Shown piece by piece: positions 17,433 through 26,971 of a DNA stretch of 64,000 nucleotides. Position 1 is the stretch's first letter. Every line of letters starts with the position of its first letter. Made by a program: the position numbers and the translations under genes. This DNA is from Microvirga antarctica (lineage in GTDB: Bacteria > Pseudomonadota > Alphaproteobacteria > Rhizobiales > Beijerinckiaceae), in the NCBI RefSeq assembly GCF_017921815.1, contig NZ_JAGEMM010000005.1, forward strand, positions 124,001-188,000, written 5' to 3'. The notes under the pieces were generated by a model that was not told the DNA's origin, ran no database searches, and saw only the letters and a list, made by a program, of their open reading frames with translations.

Positions 17433-18116
17433 TTGCGCGTCCTTGCCATCGACACCGCCCTCGGTGCCTGTTCAGCCGGCGTCTTCGAGGCCGGCGACAA
17501 CGAGCCCCTGGCCCGCGAGACCATTCCGATGGAGCGCGGCCATGCGGAGGCGTTGCTGCCGCTGATCGACCGGCTGGTGTCCCATGTGGATGGCGGCTTC
17601 GAGAGCCTCGACCGGGTCGCCGTGACCGTCGGACCGGGCAGCTATACGGGTCTACGCGTGGGCATCTCGGCCGCGCGCGGAATCGGCCTTGCGGCCGGCA
17701 TTCCCGTCGTCGGAGTCGCGACCCTGTCGGCCTTCCTGGCGCCCCTGATGGCGGGCGATTCGCGCGGCCTGTTCACCAGCGCCATCGACGCCAAGCACGG
17801 CCATATCTACATCCAGGCGATCGCTTTTGGCGGCAAGGTCATCATCGCGCCCTCGCTCATGAGCTACCGGGACGCGATCCGCGTGCTCGGATCGGGACCC
17901 CTGCTCATCGCCGGAACGGCTGCGGCCCTGCTCGCCGCCGAGGCCCGCGCGCAGGGCGTCGAGGCCCATGTGATCGAGGATTCGCCCGCCCCCGACATCG
18001 CCTGGGTGGCCCGTCTCGGGGCCATCGCCGATCCGGCCAATGCCCTGCCCAAACCGCTCTACCTGCGCGAACCCGACGCCAAGCCGCAGGACGGAGCCCG
18101 AATCGCGAGACGATGA
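17433..18116 (+). CDS. tsaB: tRNA threonylcarbamoyladenosine biosynthesis protein TsaB
   Basis: Protein of 227 residues of the ASKHA fold. It begins VLAIDTALGACSAGVF and carries GHAEALLPLID plus the signature VTVGPGSYTGLRVGISAARG. TsaB is the non-catalytic partner of TsaD and TsaE in making t6A37 on ANN-decoding tRNAs. The start is TTG at 17433; no better in-frame start gives the conserved N terminus. It overlaps rimI by four bases, a pairing found in many bacteria. Confidence 0.95.
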   Translation: MRVLAIDTALGACSAGVFEAGDNEPLARETIPMERGHAEALLPLIDRLVSHVDGGFESLDRVAVTVGPGSYTGLRVGISAARGIGLAAGIPVVGVATLSAFLAPLMAGDSRGLFTSAIDAKHGHIYIQAIAFGGKVIIAPSLMSYRDAIRVLGSGPLLIAGTAAALLAAEARAQGVEAHVIEDSPAPDIAWVARLGAIADPANALPKPLYLREPDAKPQDGARIARR

Positions 18117-18598
18117 GCCTCCTCGGGCGGTTTTTTGCGCAGCCCGGGCCCCGGACCGAACCGCTCGACACGCGGTCCGCCGCAAAGCTCGCCGGGATTC
18201 ACGCGACGGGATTCGCCCGGCCCTGGAGCACCCTGGAATTCGAAGGCCTGCTGGCAGAGCGGCACGTGATCGCCGACGGCGTCTTTGTCGGGCAGTCGGG
18301 ACCGCCCGTGGGCTTCGTCCTGTCGCGTTGCGTGCTTGATGAGGCCGAGATCCTCACCGTCGCCATCCTGCCCCATCGGCGCGGCAGGGGATTCGGGCGG
18401 CCGCTTCTCACGGCCCATCTCGACGGCCTCTCCCGGCTGGGCATCCGGCAGGTTCATCTGGAGGTCGAGGAGGGCAACGCCCCGGCGCTTGCCCTCTACC
18501 GGCGGCTGGGCTTTCATGAGACGGGACGGCGCGCGGGCTATTATCCGAAGGCCGACAACAGCCGCAACGCGGCCCTGACGATGAAGCGCGACCTCTGA
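18113..18598 (+). CDS. rimI: Ribosomal protein S18 alanine N-acetyltransferase (RimI-like)
   Basis: GNAT-fold acetyltransferase of 161 residues. The acetyl-CoA site is ILTVAILPHRRGRGFGRPLL, with the Q/RxxGxG/A pattern RRGRGFG. The family end motif follows: LEVEEGNAPALALYRRLGFHETGRRAGYY. RimI acetylates the N terminus of ribosomal protein S18. Its overlap with tsaB supports the assignment over a general GNAT enzyme. Confidence 0.9.
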   Translation: MSLLGRFFAQPGPRTEPLDTRSAAKLAGIHATGFARPWSTLEFEGLLAERHVIADGVFVGQSGPPVGFVLSRCVLDEAEILTVAILPHRRGRGFGRPLLTAHLDGLSRLGIRQVHLEVEEGNAPALALYRRLGFHETGRRAGYYPKADNSRNAALTMKRDL

Positions 18599-18660
18599 CG
18601 GCGGACCGTAGCCGCAGCGTCCCACCTCCCCTATAAGCGTCCGCGAGGAGCGGGTCAGAC

Positions 18661-19116
18661 TTGGCAGCACGAAGCACAAAACCGGCGAGAATCAAGCGAT
18701 CGGACGCCATCGAGCGGGCCTGCCGCGAACACGGCCTGCGCATGACCGGCCAGCGCCGCGTCATCGCGCGCATTCTCGATTCCGCCGACGACCATCCGGA
18801 CGTGGTCGAGCTTCACAAGCGCGCCGCCGTCGTCGACGACCGGATTTCCCTCTCGACCGTCTACCGCACCGTCAAGCTGCTGGAGACCCAGGGCATCATC
18901 GAACGGCTCGATTTCCGCGATGGCCGCTCCCGCTACGAGCAGGCGGCCCGCGAGCACCACGATCACCTGATCAACCTGGAGACCGGCGCCGTCATCGAAT
19001 TCCACTCCGACGAGATCGAGGCGCTGCAGACGGAAATCGCCCGGCGGCTCGGCTACAAGGTGATCTACCATCGCCTCGAGCTCTACGCCGTGCCGATTGA
19101 AGAGGACGATTCGTGA
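18661..19116 (+). CDS. Fur/Mur-family metalloregulator
   Basis: Protein of 151 residues. The winged helix contains GLRMTGQRRVIARIL and the recognition helix ISLSTVYRTVKLLE. The dimerisation half has HHDHLINLETGAVIEF, in which the His ligands are present but the CxxC zinc pair of E. coli Fur is missing. That pattern is typical of rhizobial Fur/Mur proteins, which in several species respond mainly to manganese while Irr handles iron. The metal cannot be decided from sequence. It starts with TTG at 18661 and overlaps plsC by four bases. Confidence 0.9.
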   Translation: MAARSTKPARIKRSDAIERACREHGLRMTGQRRVIARILDSADDHPDVVELHKRAAVVDDRISLSTVYRTVKLLETQGIIERLDFRDGRSRYEQAAREHHDHLINLETGAVIEFHSDEIEALQTEIARRLGYKVIYHRLELYAVPIEEDDS

Positions 19117-19874
19117 GGCGCATCGCGCTTGTCGCGCGGCTCCTGATCCTCGGCCTCTACGGTCTCTTCGTCATCCCGCTCCAGATGCTGTCCCTGCGAT
19201 TCGGCTGGCCCATCCGCGACTGGCTGCCGATGTCGCTTCACCGCCTGTTCCTGCGGCTGTTCGGCGTGCGGATCACCCAGCGCGGTACGCCGCCCGGCGA
19301 CATTCCCACCCTCGTTGTGTCGAATCATGTGTCCTGGCTCGACATCTCGGTGATCGGGTCCCTCCATCCGGTCTCGTTCATCGCCAAGTCCGAGGTTGAG
19401 ACCTGGCCGCTGATTGGCTTCCTGTCCCGGCTGCAGCGCTCGGTCTTCATCGACCGGCAGCGCCGCAAGGCCACCGCCGAGGTCAACGACGCGCTGGCGG
19501 ACAGGCTCGGCAAGGGCGAGGTCATCGTGCTGTTCGCCGAGGGCACCACCGGCGACGGCAACCGGCTGCTGCCGTTTCGCTCCTCGCTTGTCGGCGCGGC
19601 GCAAGCGGTCATCGTCAACGATGCCGAGGCGCGCATTGTGCTGCAGCCGCTGGCGCTGGCCTATACCCGCCGCAGCGGCATGCCGGTGACACGGCGCGAC
19701 CGGCCGTTCCTCGCCTGGTACGGCGACATGGAGCTTGGGCCCCATCTGGCGGCCTTCGTCGACGGCGGCGCGGTCGACGTGGTGGTGACCTGGGGGGAAC
19801 CCATCCCCTTCAACGGCAACCGCAAGGAGGCCACCGCCGCCGCCGAGGCGGCCGTGAGGCGGTCGCGCCACTAG
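19113..19874 (+). CDS. plsC: 1-acyl-sn-glycerol-3-phosphate acyltransferase
   Basis: Protein of 253 residues with an N-terminal membrane segment (about 3-25). The catalytic motif NHxxxxD appears as SNHVSWLDI and the substrate motif as LFAEGTTGDGNRLLPF. It acylates lysophosphatidic acid to phosphatidic acid at the inner membrane; some rhizobial relatives make ornithine lipids instead (OlsA), so the acceptor is not certain. The GTG start overlaps the Fur gene stop. Confidence 0.88.
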   Translation: MRRIALVARLLILGLYGLFVIPLQMLSLRFGWPIRDWLPMSLHRLFLRLFGVRITQRGTPPGDIPTLVVSNHVSWLDISVIGSLHPVSFIAKSEVETWPLIGFLSRLQRSVFIDRQRRKATAEVNDALADRLGKGEVIVLFAEGTTGDGNRLLPFRSSLVGAAQAVIVNDAEARIVLQPLALAYTRRSGMPVTRRDRPFLAWYGDMELGPHLAAFVDGGAVDVVVTWGEPIPFNGNRKEATAAAEAAVRRSRH

Positions 19875-19893
19875 GGTTTCCCGACCCGCGCTT

Positions 19894-20361
19894 TCAGGAC
19901 ACCCCGCTCGTCACAGGCTGCGCGTAGGATGCGTCCGTGACGGCAAGGAACGCTGCGGCCAGCTCCCGGCCCTTGAGGTCGAAATGCGCCGCGAAGAAAT
20001 CCTGATGCGTGGCGTGCTCGTGAAAGTGATGCGGCGTCAGCACGGCCGAGAGGATCGGCGTGTCGGTCTCGAGCTGCACCCGCATCAATCCGGAGATGAC
20101 CGCGTCGGCAACGAAGTCGTGCCGGTAGATGCCGCCATCGACCACCAATCCGCAGGCGGCGATGGCGGCGTAACGCCCACTGCGCGCGAGCCGTTTTGCC
20201 AGCAGGGGGATTTCAAAGGCGCCCGGGACCTCGAATTGCTCCACCGTCGCACGGCCGGCCACCGCCTCGCAGAACGCCTCGCGGGCACGGCCGACGATGT
20301 CCTTGTGCCAGCAGGATTGGATGAAAGCGACCCGAAGGTCCAAATGCCGCGTCTGATCCAC
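19894..20361 (-). CDS. ribH: 6,7-dimethyl-8-ribityllumazine synthase
   Basis: Protein of 155 residues: strand LRVAFIQSCWHKDIV, then the substrate-binding FEVPGAFEIPLLAKRL and ACGLVVDGGIYRHDFVADAV. A typical lumazine synthase has LGAVIRG and SH at the matching places, so this resembles the divergent RibH2 type seen in rhizobia and Brucella. It makes the lumazine precursor of riboflavin. I chose GTG at 20361 because GAGGAA lies six bases before it; the ATG at 20391 lacks a ribosome site. An FMN riboswitch precedes the gene, which stands apart from other rib genes. Confidence 0.9.
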   Translation of the reverse strand: MDQTRHLDLRVAFIQSCWHKDIVGRAREAFCEAVAGRATVEQFEVPGAFEIPLLAKRLARSGRYAAIAACGLVVDGGIYRHDFVADAVISGLMRVQLETDTPILSAVLTPHHFHEHATHQDFFAAHFDLKGRELAAAFLAVTDASYAQPVTSGVS

Positions 20362-20445
20362 GTCGTCTTCCTCTCGTTGCCCGGTCACCATCAGGACAAG
20401 CGGAAGCCGCGAATCGGGCTCGCCAAGCGCGCCCTTCGCAACACC

Positions 20446-20595
20446 CGATCTCTTTCATCCGGACTATGACCGTCGGCTTCGGAGTCGCACCGAATCTGCT
20501 GACCCTCCGACGACGTCGGAGGCGCTCGCGGGCTTGCGAATCTGGAGGATCCGCTTACCGCCGGTAGGGACTTTCACCCTGCCCTGAGACCATCG
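20446..20595 (-). promoter_or_regulatory. FMN riboswitch (RFN element) controlling ribH
   Basis: On the minus strand the conserved RFN blocks appear in order: AGGGTGAAAGTCCC, TACCGGCGGTAAG, AAGCCCGCGAG, GATTCGGTGCGACTCCG, CCGACGGTCATAGTCCGGATG. The closing stem pairs the ends (TCTC near 20590 with GAGA near 20450). It ends 84 bases before the ribH start. I see no terminator with a T run between it and the gene, so control at translation initiation or through Rho is more likely. Bases 20362-20445 hold only leader sequence. Confidence 0.96.
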
Positions 20596-20649
20596 CCCGC
20601 CTGACAAGGCGGACGCGCCACCCTAAAATCGGCAGCGTCGCCTTGGCAA

Positions 20650-20684
20650 GAGGCGGTGATGAGGCGGTGATAAGAGGCGGTGCA
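20650..20684. repeat. Three tandem 11-base repeats
   Basis: GAGGCGGTGAT occurs at 20650-20660 and 20661-20671, then GAGGCGGTGCA at 20674-20684 after two extra bases. The repeats lie in the gene-free region (20596-20819) between the riboswitch and miaB, probably within or near the ribH promoter. Apart from these repeats I see no gene or RNA in that region. Confidence 0.6.
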
Positions 20685-20819
20685 TGAGCCGCAGGTGCGC
20701 CACTCTTCTCTTCGCAACGCAAACCTCGTAGAAGAGGCCGATGGTGGGAGGCTTTGTCGCGAGGCCGCCTCCCCCGCCTTCGCCCTTGGCCATCGTGAAT
20801 AAATCGGGTTCCGGTCTTC

Positions 20820-22178
20820 GTGAAAAAGGTCTTCGTCAAATCCTACGGCTGCCAGGCCAACGTCTACGATGCCGAGCGCATGACGGACCTTCTGGCCGGC
20901 GAAGGCTATCGCGAGACAAACGCGATGGAGGATGCCGACCTCGTCATCCTCAACACCTGCCATATCCGTGAGAAAGCGGCCGAGAAGGTCTATTCGGAGC
21001 TTGGCCGGGTGCGCGACATCAAGCTCGTGCGCGCGGCCGACGGCCACGACACGAAGGTGATCGTCGCCGGCTGCGTGGCCCAGGCGGAAGGCTCCGAGAT
21101 CCTGCGCCGCGCCCCCCAGGTCGACGTGGTTGTCGGACCGCAGAATTATCACCGGCTGCCCGACCTGCTGCAGCGCTCCCGCGCGCGCAGCGTCGTCGAC
21201 ACGGAGTTTCCCATCGAGGACAAGTTCGATCACCTGCCGAAACCCACCCGCGCCCAGATCGTGAGCCGCGGGGTCTCGGCCTTCCTGACCATCCAGGAAG
21301 GCTGCGACAAGTTCTGCACATTCTGCGTCGTGCCCTACACGCGCGGCACGGAGATGTCGCGGCCGGTGGCCCGCCTCATCGACGAGGCGACCCGGCTGGC
21401 GGAAGCCGGCGTGCGCGAACTCAGCCTGATCGGCCAGAACGTCAACGCCTATCACGGCGAGGGGCCGGACGGCAGCGTCTGGAGCCTCAGCCGGCTGCTG
21501 CGCCGGCTCGCCGAAATCCCCGGAATCGCCCGCCTGCGCTACACCACCTCGCATCCGCGCGACATGGACGACGCCCTGATCCTGACCCATGGGGATCTAC
21601 CGGCCCTGATGCCGTCCCTGCACTTGCCGGTGCAATCGGGCTCGGACCGGATTCTGGCGGCCATGAACCGCCAGCATACCGGCGACGATTATCGCCGGAT
21701 CATCGCGCGAATCCGCCAGCGCCAGCCCGGCATCGCGGTGTCGTCGGATTTCATCATCGGCTTTCCCGGCGAAACCGATGCGGATTTCGACGAAACCCTG
21801 AATCTGGTGAGCGATATCGGCTTCGCCTTCTCATTTTCGTTCAAATACAGCCCGCGGCCGGGCACGCCGGCGGCCGAGCGGTCCGACCAGGTGCCCGAGC
21901 CCGTCAAGGCCGAGCGCCTGGCGCGTCTGCAAAAGCTGTTGGAAACGCAGCGGGTGGCTTACAATCAGGCGACAGTCGGTCAGACTCTCGATGTTCTCAT
22001 CGAGAAGCCGGGACGGCTGGCCGGTCAGATGGCCGGCAAGTCGCCCTATCTTCAGCCGGTCCAGTTCGACAGCGACAGCCTGACGGTGGGGCAGATCGCG
22101 ACGGTGCAGATTGTGCGGGCAGGCGGCGGCAGCCTGTTCGGAGACTTGGTCAAAGCCGGCGACCGCGTCGCCGCCTGA
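20820..22178 (+). CDS. miaB: tRNA-2-methylthio-N6-dimethylallyladenosine synthase
   Basis: Radical SAM methylthiotransferase of 452 residues. The N-terminal UPF0004 domain has cysteines in [20 protein letters not shown] and AGCVAQAEG. The radical SAM motif is CDKFCTFC (CxxxCxxC), and a TRAM domain ends the protein (about 385-450). It adds a methylthio group to i6A37 in tRNA and uses two [4Fe-4S] clusters. The start is GTG at 20820. It is the first gene of a run with phoH, ybeY, corC and lnt. Confidence 0.96.
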   Translation: MKKVFVKSYGCQANVYDAERMTDLLAGEGYRETNAMEDADLVILNTCHIREKAAEKVYSELGRVRDIKLVRAADGHDTKVIVAGCVAQAEGSEILRRAPQVDVVVGPQNYHRLPDLLQRSRARSVVDTEFPIEDKFDHLPKPTRAQIVSRGVSAFLTIQEGCDKFCTFCVVPYTRGTEMSRPVARLIDEATRLAEAGVRELSLIGQNVNAYHGEGPDGSVWSLSRLLRRLAEIPGIARLRYTTSHPRDMDDALILTHGDLPALMPSLHLPVQSGSDRILAAMNRQHTGDDYRRIIARIRQRQPGIAVSSDFIIGFPGETDADFDETLNLVSDIGFAFSFSFKYSPRPGTPAAERSDQVPEPVKAERLARLQKLLETQRVAYNQATVGQTLDVLIEKPGRLAGQMAGKSPYLQPVQFDSDSLTVGQIATVQIVRAGGGSLFGDLVKAGDRVAA

Positions 22179-22192
22179 AACGGGAGAGACAT

Positions 22193-23260
22193 TTGAGGCC
22201 AGCGGATCATGCGACCGCCAAAGCGCAGAAGGGACGGAGCCCGGCGAGCCTCCATCCCGGCGTCGTCGAGGAAGCCGAAATCATCCTCACCTTCGACGAC
22301 AACCGCCTCGCAAGCCTCGTTTTCGGCCAGTTCGACCAGAACCTCGCCCATCTCGAACGCCGCCTCCACGTGCGGGCGATCGCCAACGGCAACCGGGTGA
22401 CGGTCAAAGGGTCGCCCGAGAGCTCCGAGGTCGCAAGGCGCGTGCTGGAGGGCCTCTATGAGCGCGCCCGCCAGGGCCGGGCGCTGAGCACCGGCGATGT
22501 GGACGGGGCGATCCAGGAAAGCACCGTGCAGGGCACCCTGTTTCCCGCAGCCGACGCCGCCTTGCCAGGCGTGAGTGCCTTCGACCAGATCGCAACCCGC
22601 AAGCGCGGGCCGGTGCGGGCGCGCAACGCCGCCCAGAACGATTATATCAAGGCGCTCAAGCAGCACGAACTGACCTTCGCCGAGGGCCCGGCCGGCACCG
22701 GCAAGACGTGGCTCGCCGTGGGCTATGCGGTGTCGCTGCTCGAGAACGGCCAGGCCGACCGGCTGATTCTCTCGCGGCCGGCGGTGGAGGCCGGCGAGCG
22801 GCTGGGCTTCCTGCCCGGCGACATGCGCGAGAAGGTCGACCCCTACCTGCGTCCGATCTACGATGCGCTCTACGATTTCATGGATGCGCGGCTCGTCGAT
22901 CGCGGCTTGCAGACCGGCATGATCGAGATCGCGCCCCTCGCCTTCATGCGCGGACGCACGCTGACCAACGCCATCGTCCTGCTCGACGAGGCGCAGAACA
23001 CCACCACCATGCAGATGAAGATGTTCCTCACCCGTCTGGGCGAGGGCTCGCGCATGATCGTGACCGGCGACCCGACGCAGATCGACCTGCCTCCGGGCCA
23101 GAAATCCGGCCTCATCGAGGCGGTGCGCATTCTCGACGGCGTCGAGGGGATCGCCCGAATCACCTTCAAGGAGCAGGACGTGGTCCGCCACGACCTCGTG
23201 CGCCGGATCGTCACGGCCTATGACGCCGATTTCCGCCAGGAAATGGGACGCCGCCTGTGA
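22193..23260 (+). CDS. PhoH-like ATPase (YbeZ)
   Basis: Protein of 355 residues. An N-terminal KH-like region is followed by a P-loop ATPase with Walker A GPAGTGKTWLA near residue 165 and Walker B AIVLLDEAQN. PhoH proteins often act with the RNase YbeY in rRNA processing, and the ybeY start overlaps this stop by four bases. The start is TTG at 22193 with CGGGAGAGA upstream. Confidence 0.93.
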   Translation: MRPADHATAKAQKGRSPASLHPGVVEEAEIILTFDDNRLASLVFGQFDQNLAHLERRLHVRAIANGNRVTVKGSPESSEVARRVLEGLYERARQGRALSTGDVDGAIQESTVQGTLFPAADAALPGVSAFDQIATRKRGPVRARNAAQNDYIKALKQHELTFAEGPAGTGKTWLAVGYAVSLLENGQADRLILSRPAVEAGERLGFLPGDMREKVDPYLRPIYDALYDFMDARLVDRGLQTGMIEIAPLAFMRGRTLTNAIVLLDEAQNTTTMQMKMFLTRLGEGSRMIVTGDPTQIDLPPGQKSGLIEAVRILDGVEGIARITFKEQDVVRHDLVRRIVTAYDADFRQEMGRRL

Positions 23261-23736
23261 TCGCCCTCGATATCGTGGTCGAAGACGGCAACTGGGAAAG
23301 CCTGCCTGACGCGGAAGCCCTCGCGCAGAAAGCGGCCGCGGCCGCATCGCACGTTGCCGGCGAGACAGGCCCGGACGCGCTCGAGGTCAGCGTGCTGTTG
23401 ACCGACGACAAGGCCGTGCGCGTCCTCAACAAGACCTTTCGGGGCATGGACAAGCCGACCAATGTCCTGTCGTTTCCGGCTCCCGCCCCGCCGGGCGTGA
23501 CAGGCCCTCGCCATCTGGGCGATATTGCTCTAGCCTACGACACGCTGGTGCGCGAAGCGGAGGAGGAATCCAAACCGCTCGCGGACCATTTTGCCCATCT
23601 GATCGTTCACGGCGTTCTGCATCTTCTCGGCTACGACCATGAGGTCGAGGCCGAGGCGGAACGGATGGAAGGTCTCGAGGTGAAGGCGCTGTCGACCCTC
23701 GGCATTGCCGATCCCTATCGTGATATGGCAGCTTGA
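23257..23736 (+). CDS. ybeY: Endoribonuclease YbeY
   Basis: Protein of 159 residues with the zinc motif H-x3-H-x5-H as HGVLHLLGYDH. The motif NVLSFPAP, preceded by LNKTFRGMDKPT, is also typical. YbeY matures the 16S rRNA 3' end and helps ribosome quality control. It is translationally coupled to the PhoH gene. Length and motifs are normal. Confidence 0.95.
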   Translation: MIALDIVVEDGNWESLPDAEALAQKAAAAASHVAGETGPDALEVSVLLTDDKAVRVLNKTFRGMDKPTNVLSFPAPAPPGVTGPRHLGDIALAYDTLVREAEEESKPLADHFAHLIVHGVLHLLGYDHEVEAEAERMEGLEVKALSTLGIADPYRDMAA

Positions 23737-23767
23737 ACGGATAACGTTCGGCTGAAACTCAACCGTT

Positions 23768-24823
23768 ATGAATGAAGATCGAAGTCGCAACGACCGTCCG
23801 CTCCGGACACTCCCGGAGCCTGAAGGCTTGCGTGACCACTGGTACGACCGGGTTCTGACCCGCCTCGGCCTGAAAGCGCGCGATTCCATCCGCCACGACC
23901 TCGAGGACGCGCTCGCCGAGACCGTCGAGGACACGGATTTCTCGCCCCAGGAACGGGCGATGCTGAAGAACGTGCTCGGCTTCCACCGCATCCGGGTGGA
24001 CGACGCCATGGTGCCCCGCGCCGACATCGTGGCGGTCTCGGCCGACACCCCGCTGGGCGACCTTTTGCATCTCTTCCGCACCGCCGGCCATTCGCGGCTT
24101 CCCGTCTATGGGGAGACGCTGGATGATCCCAAGGGGATGGTCCACATCCGCGATTTCCTGGATTTCATTGCCAAGCACGCCGATACCACCAACGGCGCCC
24201 AGGGCTGGGACAGCGAGGGCGGCAAGCCGCGCCAGCCCAATCTCGGCCAGGTCGATTTCTCCGTTCCGCTTGCCGCCGCCGAAATCCTGCGGCCAGTCCT
24301 GTTCGTGCCGCGCTCGATGCCCGCCATCGACCTCCTGGTGCGGATGCAGGCGACACGCACCCACATGGCCCTCGTCATCGATGAATATGGCGGCACGGAC
24401 GGACTCGTGTCGATCGAGGACCTGGTCGAGATGGTGGTGGGCGACATCGAGGACGAGCATGACGACGCCGTCGAGATGATGATCCTCGCCGAAGCCGACG
24501 GGACCTTCGTGGCCGATGCCCGCGCCAGCCTCGACGAGGTCAAGGAAAGCCTCGGGGTCGACCTGCAATACGAGGAAAGCGCCGAGGACATCGACACGAT
24601 CGGCGGCTTCATCGTGACCCTCGCCGGACGGGTGCCGTCGCGCAACGAGCTCATTCTCGGACCGGGAAATCTCGAATTCGAGATTCTCGACGCGGATCCC
24701 CGTCGGGTCAAGAAGGTGCGTATCGTCCGCCGGGAATTCAGCGGCAACGGTGTGGTGGATGCCGAGGCGGCCTCCCCGCCGGGTGCTGGCGCCGAGCCCA
24801 CCGAAAGCTCCGCCGCGCGATGA
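23768..24823 (+). CDS. corC: CBS-domain protein of the HlyC/CorC family
   Basis: Protein of 351 residues. Two CBS domains (about 75-225; [25 protein letters not shown] and [22 protein letters not shown]) are followed by a CorC_HlyC domain (about 240-320; [20 protein letters not shown]). There is no DUF21 membrane domain, so it is soluble, like E. coli CorC. It is linked to magnesium and cobalt efflux, though its exact role is debated. It overlaps lnt by four bases, as in many proteobacteria. Confidence 0.92.
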   Translation: MNEDRSRNDRPLRTLPEPEGLRDHWYDRVLTRLGLKARDSIRHDLEDALAETVEDTDFSPQERAMLKNVLGFHRIRVDDAMVPRADIVAVSADTPLGDLLHLFRTAGHSRLPVYGETLDDPKGMVHIRDFLDFIAKHADTTNGAQGWDSEGGKPRQPNLGQVDFSVPLAAAEILRPVLFVPRSMPAIDLLVRMQATRTHMALVIDEYGGTDGLVSIEDLVEMVVGDIEDEHDDAVEMMILAEADGTFVADARASLDEVKESLGVDLQYEESAEDIDTIGGFIVTLAGRVPSRNELILGPGNLEFEILDADPRRVKKVRIVRREFSGNGVVDAEAASPPGAGAEPTESSAAR

Positions 24824-26442
24824 ATGCGCTGCCTGACCGCCTGACCCGCCTGTCGGGGTGGCGGCGATCCCTCATGGCCGCCGCCTGCGGCGCTGTCGGG
24901 GCCCTTGCCATGCCGCCCCTCGGCCTGTGGCACGCCCTCGTGGTGGCCCTGGTGCCGGCAATCTGGCTGCTCGACACTATCGCGGCCGACACGGTTTGGG
25001 GGCGTCTCAGAGCCGCCGCGCTGATCGGCTGGAGCTGGGGGTTTGGCTATTTCGTCGCCGGCCTGTGGTGGCTCGGCGCGGCCTTTCTGGTCGAGGCCGA
25101 TCAATTCGCCTGGGCAATGCCGCTCGGCGTCGTCGGGCTGCCGGCCGTTCTGGCCTTCTTCACCGCTTTCGGCTTCGCGCTCTCGCGCCTGCTCTGGACG
25201 CCCGGTGCGGGACGCATTCTGACCTTTGCGGCGGCGCTCACCATCAGCGAGTGGCTGCGGGGACACCTGTTCACGGGCTTCCCGTGGAACAATCCCGGCA
25301 TGGCGTTCGGCCAGTCGCTCTGGCTGATGCAGAGCGCGTCGGTGATTGGGCTCTATGGCCTGACGCTTGTGAGCCTCGCCATCTGCGCCTCGCCCGCCCT
25401 GATTCTCACCGGTCCGACAACCGGCCAGCGCTGGGCGGCGCCGACACTGGCAGCCGTAGGCCTTGGCGCCATGGCGCTCTTCGGAGCCTGGCGTCTGCCG
25501 GACGGGCCGGTGGAAACGGTGGACGGCGTCACCTTGCGCATCATGCAGCCCAACCTGCCGCAGGACGCCAAGTTCAATCCGCGCAACCGCGACGCCATCA
25601 TGCGGCGCTACCTCGCCATCAGCCGCTATGCTGGCCAGGATGGCGGGACGCTCGAGGGAGCCACGCACCTGATCTGGCCCGAATCGGCCTTTCCTTTCCT
25701 GCTCCACCGGGATCCGGGGGCGCTCGCCCAGATCGCCTCGATCCTGCGCCCCGGCGCGCTCCTGCTGACCGGGGCGGCCCGCATGGAAGAACCGCTTCCG
25801 GGTGAGGCCGCCGGTCGGTTCTTCAACGCGATCCAGGCCATCGACCACCAGGGCACCATCCTGGGCTCCTACGACAAGGTCCACCTGGTGCCCTTCGGCG
25901 AATATGTGCCGGCCTTTCTCGAATCCGCCATCCGGGCGCTGGGCCTGAAGCAGTTCGTCAGCATCCCCGGTGGTTTTTCGGCCGGCGGACGGCGCACCCG
26001 CCTCGCCGTGCCGGGCCTGCCGCCGGTGGCCGCCACAATCTGTTACGAGGCGATCTTTCCCGATGAGATCTTTGCCGATGGGCCGCGCCCCTCGCTGATC
26101 CTGAATGTGACGAACGATGCCTGGTTCGGTTTGACGCCCGGCCCCTACCAGCATTTCGCGCAGGCGCGCCTGCGCGCCGTCGAGGAGGGATTGCCGCTGA
26201 TCCGGGCCGCCAACACGGGAATCTCGGCCGTGATCGACCCCTTCGGCCGCGTCGTGGCGTCGCTGCCGCTGGGAACGGAAGGGGTGCTCGATGCCGGTCT
26301 GCCCCGTTCGTTGTCCCAAACCGTTTACGGCAAAAGCGGCAGGTTTGTTTTGACGGCCATGCTCGTCATCTGCTTAATGGCACCCGCTCTGCGCAGGCGG
26401 AAGCGGCCCTCTCCTCGAGCTCCCAGCCCTACACTTTCGTAA
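24820..26442 (+). CDS. lnt: Apolipoprotein N-acyltransferase
   Basis: Membrane enzyme of 540 residues. About six N-terminal helices are followed by a periplasmic nitrilase-like domain (about 235-490) and a last helix. The catalytic triad can be read as Glu in WPESAFPF, Lys in [12 protein letters not shown] and Cys in [10 protein letters not shown]. It adds the third acyl chain to lipoproteins, the last maturation step before export to the outer membrane. The neighbour order corC-lnt-xre-metK is typical of Hyphomicrobiales. Confidence 0.96.
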   Translation: MNALPDRLTRLSGWRRSLMAAACGAVGALAMPPLGLWHALVVALVPAIWLLDTIAADTVWGRLRAAALIGWSWGFGYFVAGLWWLGAAFLVEADQFAWAMPLGVVGLPAVLAFFTAFGFALSRLLWTPGAGRILTFAAALTISEWLRGHLFTGFPWNNPGMAFGQSLWLMQSASVIGLYGLTLVSLAICASPALILTGPTTGQRWAAPTLAAVGLGAMALFGAWRLPDGPVETVDGVTLRIMQPNLPQDAKFNPRNRDAIMRRYLAISRYAGQDGGTLEGATHLIWPESAFPFLLHRDPGALAQIASILRPGALLLTGAARMEEPLPGEAAGRFFNAIQAIDHQGTILGSYDKVHLVPFGEYVPAFLESAIRALGLKQFVSIPGGFSAGGRRTRLAVPGLPPVAATICYEAIFPDEIFADGPRPSLILNVTNDAWFGLTPGPYQHFAQARLRAVEEGLPLIRAANTGISAVIDPFGRVVASLPLGTEGVLDAGLPRSLSQTVYGKSGRFVLTAMLVICLMAPALRRRKRPSPRAPSPTLS

Positions 26443-26465
26443 GGCCAGGCAGAAAGCCCGAACTG

Positions 26466-26867
26466 ATGAAGAAGTCGACCGGTTCAATCGATATCGAAAT
26501 TGGAAGCCGCGTGCGGATGCGGCGGATTTCCATCGGTATGAGCCAGGAAAAACTTGGCGATATGCTCGGCTTGACCTTTCAGCAGGTTCAAAAGTACGAG
26601 AAAGGCACCAATCGCATCAGTGTCGGCCGGCTCGTGGACATTGCGAAGATCCTCGGCGTCGATATCCACTTCTTCTTTGATGGCGTGCACAGCGCCAAGG
26701 CAGATGCCGGGTTCGGTGAAGAGGATTCGCCGCCCTATATTTCCGAGATGATGTCCACGCCCGAGGGACTTCAGCTCATCCGAACCTTTACGGGGATCAA
26801 GAACCCCAAGGTTCGCAAGAGTATTGTTCAACTTGTCGCGGCTCTCGCTTCCCAGGACACGCCGTAG
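26466..26867 (+). CDS. Helix-turn-helix XRE-family regulator
   Basis: Protein of 133 residues with an N-terminal Cro/C1 helix-turn-helix: IGSRVRMRRISIGMSQEKLGDMLGLTFQQVQKYEKGTNRIS in outline, about residues 11-65. A short C-terminal helical region follows (STPEGLQLIRTFTGI, then KVRKSIVQLVAAL). Close relatives with this helix-turn-helix lie upstream of metK across Hyphomicrobiales and are basic, abundant regulators; the targets here are unknown. Base composition is slightly lower in GC than its neighbours. Confidence 0.9.
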   Translation: MKKSTGSIDIEIGSRVRMRRISIGMSQEKLGDMLGLTFQQVQKYEKGTNRISVGRLVDIAKILGVDIHFFFDGVHSAKADAGFGEEDSPPYISEMMSTPEGLQLIRTFTGIKNPKVRKSIVQLVAALASQDTP

Positions 26868-26901
26868 CGTTCGACAAAAAGAACGCGTCCGCTTGACCTT
26901 T

Positions 26902-26959
26902 CTTTCGGGCTCCGGCAAGACCGTGCCGAAAGCCTGCCGTGGCGGGCCTCTTCTTCTTT
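26902..26959 (+). terminator. Hairpin pair with T-rich tail in the metK leader
   Basis: Two stems follow each other: CTTTCGG (26902-26908) with CCGAAAG (26926-26932), then GCCTGC (26932-26937) with GCGGGC (26942-26947, one G-T pair). The second is followed by CTCTTCTTCTTT, resembling an intrinsic terminator. It lies 12-70 bases before the metK ATG. It may end xre transcription or work as an attenuator of metK; sequence alone does not decide. I could not match it to a known SAM riboswitch. Confidence 0.45.
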
Positions 26960-26971
26960 GCCTCAAAGGAT

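Noticed and set aside
24106-26319. 737-residue open frame antisense to corC and lnt
   Set aside because: Composition is Gln/Arg/Gly-rich without recognisable domains, and both opposite genes are certain.
26868-26971. SAM-II or SAM/SAH riboswitch before metK
   Set aside because: The conserved core sequences of these riboswitches are not present, only two stems and a T-rich tail.
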